DNA of 5,221 bases, taken from contig CANFKN010000101.1 of the NCBI GenBank assembly GCA_947447385.1, forward strand, positions 1-5,221, given 5' to 3'. The translations under genes and the position numbers were made by a program. Shown one piece after another: positions 1-5,221 of this stretch. This DNA comes from Microbacteriaceae bacterium. GTDB taxonomy: Bacteria > Actinomycetota > Actinomycetes > Actinomycetales > Microbacteriaceae. Each line of letters opens with the position of its first letter. Positions within the stretch are counted from its first letter, which is position 1. Under the pieces are notes generated by a model that ran no database searches, was not told where the DNA came from, and was given only the letters and a program-made list of their open reading frames with translations.

Positions 1-2
1 AC

Positions 3-92
3 TGCGACCTCGCCGGCCCAAGTTATGTGAACGAAGCTAAAGGTGTGCGGGGCGGCGCTGTGCGCCTAGTTGGCAAATACGCAAGTCAATGA
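3..92 (+). other. Possible 3' end of an upstream coding region (weak)
   Basis: One frame is open from the window edge and ends at TGA (90-92), giving about 29 residues ending in VRLVGKYASQ. The other two plus frames close earlier. The tail resembles no family I recognise, and 30 codons can stay open by chance. It would place an upstream plus-strand gene ending about 75 nt before the zinc-ribbon gene. The rest of 1-167 shows no other gene on either strand. A short hairpin, GGCGC-TGT-GCGCC (54-66), lies inside the frame and has no T-tract. Confidence 0.2.
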
Positions 93-147
93 AGTGGCGT
101 TCCAAAAGGCCAATGTGGTAGTTTGAGCATCTAATTTTAAATTTCGC

Positions 148-155
148 GGGGGGGG
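148..155 (+). repeat. G8 homopolymer upstream of the zinc-ribbon gene
   Basis: Eight consecutive G residues lie 12 nt before the ATG at 168, directly after an AT-rich stretch (131-144). This is the only purine-rich block near the start, so it may serve as a poor, distant ribosome-binding site. Runs of this length can slip in replication, and a length change here would alter leader spacing and not the reading frame, because an in-frame TAA (138-140) precedes the ATG. Confidence 0.6.
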
Positions 156-167
156 TGCGTCACATTA

Positions 168-989
168 ATGTCCATTGGAATTCACGGGTGCACAAAATGC
201 GGTCGAGTTTACAACCACGAAAAACTTGCACGATGTCCAAGGTGCGGCGCCAATCAAACTTTTGATGACCAACCTCAAGAACATATTGTTTTATCTGACA
301 TAGGCCCACGAGGTTCAGTTGATAAAAAATGCGTAGCATGCGCAGAGTTGATTAAGTTTGAGGCGCAGCTCTGCAAACATTGCGGAACGATGCAAACCGA
401 TCTTCGATTTAGCAAAGCTGCCTCCACTTCAGCCAGTCCTGCAAAAAGTGGCAAGGGCGTCTGCCCTAAGTGTGAAATGAGCGATGGAGTTAAGAGCGTT
501 GCAACAATAGTAGATAGCGGGACCTCCAACTCAACGTCGGTAACGTTGCTGGGCCAAATGGGGCATCTGCAAAACGCTTATGCAGGGATTTCATTGGGGT
601 CAAGCTCTACAGCCCTTGCGCAACGCTTGAGCGTCTTTGTTCCCGAAGCTCGATTTAGATTTCTTTCGTTGCTGGCTGGCTGCATATTGTCGGTATTTGC
701 GGCGATGAACCTTTGGTTCTACAAAGGTGGCCCATTGGACTGTGGGAGTGACCTTTTCAATGCTGGATTTGCGTTTTTCGTCTCGCTGTTCATTGGCCCA
801 GTGATTGGTCTCATATTGGGAATTGTCGTGAAAGAAATTGAGAAAATTCAGTTGCGACCTCAACAGCAAGCTGCCACGAGGGCCATTAGAACTCTAAGGG
901 ATTCTTTTTACTGCAGTCGGGATGACCTAGTTTTCAATGGTTTTATCTCGGGTAAGCCGGAAGAATTCATTAATAAGCTTCTGAGCTGA
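168..989 (+). CDS. Zinc-ribbon, two-TM membrane protein of unknown function
   Basis: I do not recognise a named gene; function is unknown. The 273-residue product has a first ribbon C8-x2-C11/C23-x2-C26 and a second C55-x2-C58/C69-x2-C72 of the UPF0547 type (KKCVACAELIKFEAQLCKHCG region). A third pair, C99-x2-C102, is followed by a Ser/Thr/Gly-rich stretch (about 115-150). Two hydrophobic segments follow (about 165-185 and 198-221), then a C-terminal FYCSRDDLVF motif (247-256). The CxxC plus distant YC-x-RDD-x-VF layout recalls hypothetical zinc-ribbon proteins of actinobacteria, from memory. A two-helix hairpin would leave both ends on the same, probably cytoplasmic, side. ATG 168 is the first usable start after an in-frame TAA (138-140). 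It converges on the DUF779 gene 15 nt away. Arginine codons are mostly CGA/AGG/AGA, unlike the neighbours, which suggests separate origin. The reading frame is secure and the role is open. Confidence 0.82.
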   Translation: MSIGIHGCTKCGRVYNHEKLARCPRCGANQTFDDQPQEHIVLSDIGPRGSVDKKCVACAELIKFEAQLCKHCGTMQTDLRFSKAASTSASPAKSGKGVCPKCEMSDGVKSVATIVDSGTSNSTSVTLLGQMGHLQNAYAGISLGSSSTALAQRLSVFVPEARFRFLSLLAGCILSVFAAMNLWFYKGGPLDCGSDLFNAGFAFFVSLFIGPVIGLILGIVVKEIEKIQLRPQQQAATRAIRTLRDSFYCSRDDLVFNGFISGKPEEFINKLLS

Positions 990-1004
990 ATGTTGAGCGT
1001 AACT

Positions 1005-1430
1005 TTAGACGACCTTGAGGTCGCCAGACCCGAGCAAAATCGGCGAGGTGAGCAAAGTCATTGCGTCTTCGTCGCTGAAAAGTCGCGAGCGAATGATGAA
1101 ACGCATGCCCTCGGGTGACTCCAACGAGAAACCGCCACCGCGGCCAGGAACCACATCGATGGTGATGTGCGTGTGCTTCCAATACTCAAACTGCTCGAGC
1201 GAGATCCACACCTTGATTGGCGCATCGATGCCAGCGACAACCAGCTCGCCGAGCAGCACGTCGCTGCCTCCGACCCGAAACTCGCCCGCGAGATAACACA
1301 TTGGCGCTGAGCCGTCACAACAACCACCGCTCTGGTGAAACATTAGCGGGCCGTGGTTAGCGGTCAACTTGCGCAGCAAATCATCAGCAGCCGGCGTGGT
1401 TTCAACTCGTGGTGGCAAGTTTTCATACAT
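1005..1430 (-). CDS. DUF779 family protein, aldehyde dehydrogenase partner
   Basis: This 141-residue protein matches the DUF779 family over its whole length. Diagnostic segments are HQSGGCCDGSAPMC (32-45), with its adjacent C37-C38 pair, and FEYWKHTHITIDVVPGRGGGF (81-101). Histidines 86 and 88 together with the cysteines could bind a metal or act in redox chemistry; that is inference. No biochemical role is firmly known to me. Genes of this family commonly sit beside NAD-dependent aldehyde dehydrogenases; from memory the Mycobacterium tuberculosis Rv0458-Rv0459 pair is similar. Here it follows the dehydrogenase on the same strand after 118 nt containing two hairpins, so it may be made at a different level from the enzyme. 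ATG 1430 is fixed by an in-frame TAA 12 nt upstream; an AAAAGG block (1443-1448) is a distant ribosome site. Likely soluble: no signal peptide or membrane segment is seen. Confidence 0.88.
   Translation of the reverse strand: MYENLPPRVETTPAADDLLRKLTANHGPLMFHQSGGCCDGSAPMCYLAGEFRVGGSDVLLGELVVAGIDAPIKVWISLEQFEYWKHTHITIDVVPGRGGGFSLESPEGMRFIIRSRLFSDEDAMTLLTSPILLGSGDLKVV
1010..1023. repeat. Inverted repeat at the 3' end of the DUF779 gene
   Basis: CGACCT-TG-AGGTCG forms a perfect two-armed repeat in the last codons of the DUF779 gene, just before its stop. In RNA it would fold as 5 bp with a 4-nt loop. It also lies 20 nt past the stop of the convergent zinc-ribbon gene, so it could help end transcription from either side. 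Neither strand has a T-tract after it, so a true terminator call is not supported. Confidence 0.4.
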
Positions 1431-1456
1431 AAGTGCAGGTTACCTTTTCGTTGCGT

Positions 1457-1475
1457 GCCCGCCAACAGGCTGGGC
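1457..1475 (-). other. Second intercistronic hairpin before DUF779
   Basis: A seven-base-pair stem (GCCC + GCC against GGC + GGGC) with one bulged base at 1471 and a 4-nt loop lies between the stronger hairpin at 1491-1516 and the DUF779 ribosome site. In the minus-strand transcript it ends about 9 nt before the AAAAGG block, so it could shield or mark the 5' end of a processed DUF779 message. Confidence 0.4.
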
Positions 1476-1490
1476 GACAGATTAAGCCAA

Positions 1491-1516
1491 ATGTGGGGCC
1501 CCGAAGAGCCCCACAT
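1491..1516 (-). terminator. cUUCGg hairpin after the aldehyde dehydrogenase gene
   Basis: On the minus strand this folds as an 11-bp stem (9 Watson-Crick pairs ATGTGGGGC/GCCCCACAT, one T-G wobble, one C-G closing pair) capped by the exceptionally stable TTCG tetraloop. Read on the plus strand the loop is CGAA and the wobble becomes a C-A mismatch, so the structure is built for the minus strand. It begins 32 nt past the dehydrogenase stop. The following bases, TTGGCTTAATC, are only modestly U-rich, so it may be a partial terminator or an RNA-stabilising or processing element, allowing some read-through into DUF779. Confidence 0.65.
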
Positions 1517-1548
1517 CCGTGCTATTTGAAATCGCGCAGAGCCAGGGT

Positions 1549-3072
<1,524 letters not shown>

Positions 3073-3092
3073 TTTGCGTCTCTTTCATTTGG

Positions 3093-3110
3093 CCCAACCC
3101 CTTTGGTGGG
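3093..3110 (-). promoter_or_regulatory. Possible leader hairpin upstream of the aldehyde dehydrogenase
   Basis: In the minus-strand leader, CCC-ACC pairs with GGT-T-GGG around AAAGG, giving a 6-bp stem with one bulged base, about 7 nt upstream of the GAAAGAGA ribosome site. It could influence translation of the dehydrogenase. The stem is short and may be chance; no T-tract or known riboswitch pattern is seen. Confidence 0.25.
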
Positions 3111-3139
3111 CGACAATCGACAAACTATTCCCGTTTTTA

Positions 3140-3157
3140 TTACGTTTGCTTAACGTT
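3140..3157. promoter_or_regulatory. Helically phased direct repeat (TTACGTT / TTAACGTT) in divergent control region
   Basis: TTACGTT (3140-3146) and TTAACGTT (3150-3157) repeat their ACGTT cores 11 bp apart, about one DNA turn, between the divergent dehydrogenase and regulator genes. The second copy contains the palindrome AACGTT. Such spacing suits two protein subunits binding the same face of DNA. The regulator that might bind is unknown. Confidence 0.3.
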
Positions 3158-3175
3158 GGGGCGTGACTGTCTAAA
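3146..3175 (+). promoter_or_regulatory. Weak candidate promoter for the response regulator
   Basis: TTGCTT (3146-3151), 18 nt and TCTAAA (3170-3175) match the -35 and -10 consensus at three and four of six positions. Transcription would start near 3182 with a leader of about 65 nt carrying the TAGGT/ACCTA repeat. The match is poor and other placements are possible. Confidence 0.2.
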
Positions 3176-3190
3176 ACCAATCAAAACGGA

Positions 3191-3205
3191 TAGGTTGCCT
3201 ACCTA
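3191..3205. promoter_or_regulatory. Inverted repeat TAGGT-N5-ACCTA, possible operator
   Basis: Two perfect 5-bp arms flank TGCCT, 43 nt before the regulator start. Two bases past the repeat lies a perfect 8-bp palindrome, CCATATGG (3207-3214). Regulators with LuxR-type DNA-binding domains bind short inverted arms as dimers, so self-control by the adjacent regulator is possible, but this is inference from position and symmetry only. Confidence 0.3.
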
Positions 3206-3247
3206 GCCATATGGACAGGTGAGGGCATTAGGGGGTAATCTAACGAC

Positions 3248-3934
3248 ATGAACGATGTTGTTCGCCCAGACGTGCCACTTGGTCGGCGCTCGCCGCACTC
3301 AAAAACCCGTGTGCTGGTTGCCGACCGCAACGTAATCATTCGCATTGGTGTGCGAGCCATTCTTGAACGAACCCCTGGCGTTGCTGTTGTCGCCGAAGCC
3401 ACCACATATGACGCTGTTATCGACGCGGTTGACGAGCACGGTCCAGATGTTTTGGTAATTGACCTTGACTTGGGCGACGACACAACCCGTGGCCTTCAGC
3501 TTTGTGAAGAAATAACCAAACGCTACCCGCACACCAAAGTTTTAATTCTGGCTCAAACGCTTAGTGAGTTTGTCGTGGTTGATGCGATGCGCCGCGGAGT
3601 AACCGGCTATTTGCTGAAAGACGATGTGAAAGCCGACGAACTCGGCAAGGCGGTTCGCACAGTTCAAGACGGCGAAGTTGTCATGGGCAAAGGCATTGGC
3701 AATCTAGTAGCCCACTCACTCGGCTCAAACCGTGACATCGGCGAACACGTGACAGACCGCGAACATGAGGTTTTGAAGCTCGTGGCAAGAGGCCTAAGCA
3801 ATAAGCAGATCGCAGCTGACATGTATGTCAGCGAAAGCACGGTGAAGTTTCACCTGCAAAACCTCTCGCGCAAACTTGGCGCACACCGCCGAGCCGAAAT
3901 TGTGCACAAAGCCACGGCAGCTGGTCTGCTCTAG
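3248..3934 (+). CDS. NarL/LuxR-family response regulator (orphan)
   Basis: A 228-residue two-domain transcription factor. The receiver (about 20-138) has D26 in VLVADRN, the expected phospho-acceptor D72 in VLVIDLDLGD, and K124 in GYLLKDD. The LuxR-type helix-turn-helix (about 168-228) is canonical: VTDREHEVLKLVARGLSNKQIA, then STVKFHLQNLSRKLGAHRRAE. Two receiver positions differ from usual NarL proteins: the acidic pair 'DD' is D26-R27, and the Thr/Ser after the fourth strand is A102 in VLILAQT. Phosphorylation-driven switching may therefore be modified or weak. No sensor kinase lies in the window, so it is an orphan here. ATG 3248 is the first start after an in-frame TAA (3236-3238); a TAGGGGG block (3229-3235) 12 nt away is the only ribosome-site candidate. 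It may act on the divergent dehydrogenase unit or on itself; its signal is unknown. Confidence 0.93.
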   Translation: MNDVVRPDVPLGRRSPHSKTRVLVADRNVIIRIGVRAILERTPGVAVVAEATTYDAVIDAVDEHGPDVLVIDLDLGDDTTRGLQLCEEITKRYPHTKVLILAQTLSEFVVVDAMRRGVTGYLLKDDVKADELGKAVRTVQDGEVVMGKGIGNLVAHSLGSNRDIGEHVTDREHEVLKLVARGLSNKQIAADMYVSESTVKFHLQNLSRKLGAHRRAEIVHKATAAGLL

Positions 3935-3945
3935 CCAGCGCTGGC
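3934..3945. repeat. 12-bp perfect palindrome overlapping the regulator stop codon
   Basis: GCCAGCGCTGGC begins at the last base of the TAG stop (3932-3934). It can form a hairpin only with a small loop, so it is a DNA palindrome or part of a larger 3'-end structure; the upstream GCTGG (3920-3924) could pair with CCAGC (3935-3939) instead. No T-tract follows directly. Confidence 0.5.
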
Positions 3946-3975
3946 AGGCTTGCCCCGCTCGCGCGAAATCCAACC

Positions 3976-3996
3976 GGCAACTGTTGCCCTTTATTG
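3976..3996 (+). terminator. Weak candidate terminator after the response regulator
   Basis: GGCAA-CTG-TTGCC (3976-3988) forms a 5-bp stem with a 3-nt loop and is followed by CTTTATTG. The stem is short and the T-run interrupted, so termination would be partial. Its position 42 nt past the regulator stop and ahead of cobA suggests cobA-fprA has its own promoter. Confidence 0.35.
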
Positions 3997-4004
3997 CTCA
4001 CCAG

Positions 4005-4034
4005 TTCGCAAACTCAGCCGAACTCGGGCATATT
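4005..4034 (+). promoter_or_regulatory. Weak candidate promoter for cobA-fprA
   Basis: TTCGCA (4005-4010), an 18-nt gap and CATATT (4029-4034) each match the -35 and -10 consensus at four of six positions, giving a start near 4041 and a leader of about 30 nt. An alternative -10 is TAATCT (4042-4047), which lacks a good -35. No riboswitch-like structure is evident in the 136-nt gap. Confidence 0.25.
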
Positions 4035-4060
4035 TGATAGGTAATCTTTTGCCCACCCCT

Positions 4061-4073
4061 AAGGAACCTCTTG
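4061..4073 (+). promoter_or_regulatory. Ribosome-binding site and TTG start of cobA
   Basis: AAGGAA (4061-4066) is followed by 4 nt and TTG (4071-4073). This is the strongest ribosome site near the frame and fixes the rare TTG start, which may limit CobA expression. Confidence 0.65.
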
Positions 4074-4859
4074 ACCCACTCACCTAACGACGGCCACGGG
4101 CAGGCCAATCAGACCGGCAAGGTCTATCTCGTGGGTGGCGGCCCAGGCGCCGAAGACCTTATTACCGTTCGCGGTTTCAACCTGTTGCAAAAGGCAGACG
4201 TTGTGGTTGCCGACCGCATTGGCGCGACCAGTTATTTTGAAAACCTACCGTCAACTGTTGAGGTCATTGAAGTGCCAGGCGTGGGCGACCGCGACCATGT
4301 TGCTCAGAAAGACATCAACCAGCTGTTGATTGACCTTGCACGCGACGGCAAGCAGGTTGTTCGCCTCAAGGTTGGCGACCCAAACATTTTTGGCGGCGGT
4401 GGCGAAGAAGCCTTTGCTTGTGAATCTGCTGGCGTTGACTTTGAAGTGGTTCCTGGCATCACCAGCGCTGTTGCTGCGCCTGCCGCAGCCGGAATTCCGC
4501 TGACTCACCGTGGCATCGCTAACGGTTTCACTGTTGTGACCGGCGACGAAGAGATTGCAGCAGTTGGTGGCGACACCGACCACACCCTGGTTATCTTGAT
4601 GGGCCTTGACCGCCTTCGCGAAACGACATTCACGCTAGCCGCCGGTCTTCGTGGCGCTGACTGCCCAGTTGCAATCATCGAGTCGGGCTTCGCCGCAAAC
4701 CAAAAGATCGTCGTTGGCACACTAGCCAACATTGCAAGAGTTGCCCAAGATGCAGGCATAAAATCACCCGCAGTGATTGTTGTAGGTGACGTGGTGCGGC
4801 TTAGCCCACACTATTTAGCCGAGCTGCAAGCCCAGTTTTTCAAGCCAGAAAGAAGTTAG
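4071..4859 (+). CDS. cobA: Uroporphyrinogen-III C-methyltransferase (SUMT)
   Basis: CobA transfers two methyl groups from S-adenosylmethionine to C2 and C7 of uroporphyrinogen III, making precorrin-2 for sirohaem or cobalamin. The 262-residue protein is a stand-alone methyltransferase, without the dehydrogenase/chelatase domain of CysG. Visible motifs: VYLVGGGPGAEDLITVRG (18-35), D48 in VVADRI (equivalent to CysG D248), VRLKVGDPNIFGGGGEE (97-113), VVPGITSAVAAPAAAGIPLTHRG (126-148) and M167 in TLVILMGL. Oddities: the usual VGK lysine (CysG K270) is not found in EVPGVGDRDHVAQ (67-79), KGGDP reads KVGDP, and FGRGGEE reads FGGGGEE. The start is TTG: an in-frame TAG lies at 4038-4040, no ATG or GTG precedes the SAM motif, and AAGGAA (4061-4066) sits just upstream. 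fprA follows after 6 nt, so the two form an operon, probably for sulfite reduction. Family is sure; activity with these substitutions is less so. Confidence 0.93.
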   Translation: MTHSPNDGHGQANQTGKVYLVGGGPGAEDLITVRGFNLLQKADVVVADRIGATSYFENLPSTVEVIEVPGVGDRDHVAQKDINQLLIDLARDGKQVVRLKVGDPNIFGGGGEEAFACESAGVDFEVVPGITSAVAAPAAAGIPLTHRGIANGFTVVTGDEEIAAVGGDTDHTLVILMGLDRLRETTFTLAAGLRGADCPVAIIESGFAANQKIVVGTLANIARVAQDAGIKSPAVIVVGDVVRLSPHYLAELQAQFFKPERS

Positions 4860-4865
4860 CAAAAG

Positions 4866-5221
4866 ATGAGCCAAAACCTTAGAGTCGCGATTATTGGCGC
4901 TGGCCCTGCAGGCATTTATGCCGGCAACATTTTGCACACCAAGCACCCAGAAGTCACCATCGACCTATTTGACTCGCTGCCTGCGCCTTATGGGCTCATT
5001 CGCTATGGCGTTGCACCTGACCACCCGCGCATCAAGGGCATTGTCAACTCGCTTCACGAAATGCTAAACGCTGGCTCAATTCACTTCTTTGGCAACGTTC
5101 AGTTTGGCGTTGATCTAACTCTCGAAGATGTTCGCAAGCACTACCACGCTGTGATTTTCGCCACCGGAGCAATCAAAGACGCCGCGCTAAAGATTCCTGG
5201 CATCGACCTTGATGGCAGCTA
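4866..5221 (+). CDS. fprA: Ferredoxin-NADP+ reductase, adrenodoxin-reductase type (5' part)
   Basis: The first 118 codons are present and the gene runs off the window, so it is cut by the edge and not broken. FprA-type flavoenzymes bind FAD and NADPH and pass electrons to ferredoxin. Seen here are the FAD-binding IIGAGPAGIYAG (9-20), the hallmark PAPYGLIRYGVAPDHPRIKG (39-58) of the adrenodoxin reductase/FprA group, and FATGA (98-102). Full proteins of the family are about 450-480 residues, so roughly three quarters is missing. ATG 4866 lies 6 nt after the cobA stop, with AGAAAGAAG (4847-4855) inside the cobA end as ribosome site, implying translational coupling. In corynebacteria a similar reductase heads the sulfate-assimilation cluster (fpr2-cysIXHDNYZ), so here it probably feeds ferredoxin-dependent sulfite reductase using the sirohaem CobA helps make. 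A general ferredoxin-reducing role is the alternative. Confidence 0.93.
   Translation, partial: MSQNLRVAIIGAGPAGIYAGNILHTKHPEVTIDLFDSLPAPYGLIRYGVAPDHPRIKGIVNSLHEMLNAGSIHFFGNVQFGVDLTLEDVRKHYHAVIFATGAIKDAALKIPGIDLDGS

Noticed and set aside
3211..3222. Tiny leader frame ATG-GAC-AGG-TGA before the response regulator
   Set aside because: Three codons with no convincing ribosome site; the ATG belongs to the CCATATGG palindrome and is probably chance.
3935..4070. Possible cobalamin or SAM riboswitch ahead of cobA
   Set aside because: I see no B12-box-like or SAM-type conserved core, and after the hairpins too little space remains.
4251..4759. Minus-strand frames opposite cobA (4251-4583 and 4505-4759)
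   Set aside because: They are antisense to a gene with clear SUMT motifs and have no recognisable domain of their own.

Overview
The window looks like chromosome of an actinobacterium, most likely a moderate-GC Microbacteriaceae of the freshwater 'Luna' type (Rhodoluna/Aquiluna-like). The reasons are an adrenodoxin-reductase-type FprA next to a stand-alone CobA, a TTG start, an aldehyde dehydrogenase/DUF779 pair of the kind I recall from mycobacteria, and intermediate base composition. This placement is inference from gene content and was not confirmed by any search.

Layout. Positions 1-167 hold no firm gene. At 168-989 (+) is an unnamed membrane protein with several zinc-ribbon motifs and codon use unlike the rest of the window. 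It converges, with a 15-nt gap, on a minus-strand unit: an ALDH-superfamily NAD(P)+-dependent aldehyde dehydrogenase (3072-1549) followed by a DUF779 protein (1430-1005). The 118-nt gap between those two contains two strand-consistent hairpins, one capped by a cUUCGg tetraloop. Divergent from the dehydrogenase, across a 175-nt control region with several small symmetric repeats, is an orphan NarL/LuxR-type response regulator (3248-3934, +). After a 136-nt gap with terminator-like hairpins and a possible promoter come cobA (4071-4859, +, TTG start) and, 6 nt later, the start of fprA (4866 to the window end, +), which form an operon.

How the parts work together. The dehydrogenase oxidises a small aldehyde, probably acetaldehyde, to the acid, and its DUF779 partner probably supports it in an unknown way. 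CobA makes precorrin-2 from uroporphyrinogen III, the first step towards sirohaem. FprA moves electrons from NADPH to ferredoxin. Their pairing suggests supply of sirohaem and electrons to a sulfite reductase in assimilatory sulfate reduction, with the remaining sulfur genes expected downstream.

Most of the window is ordinary metabolism. The items most worth a second look are the split zinc-ribbon membrane protein and its atypical codons, the ALDH-DUF779 junction hairpins, the response regulator with altered receiver residues, and the CobA with substitutions at normally conserved motif positions. I see no CRISPR array, insertion sequence, rRNA or tRNA.
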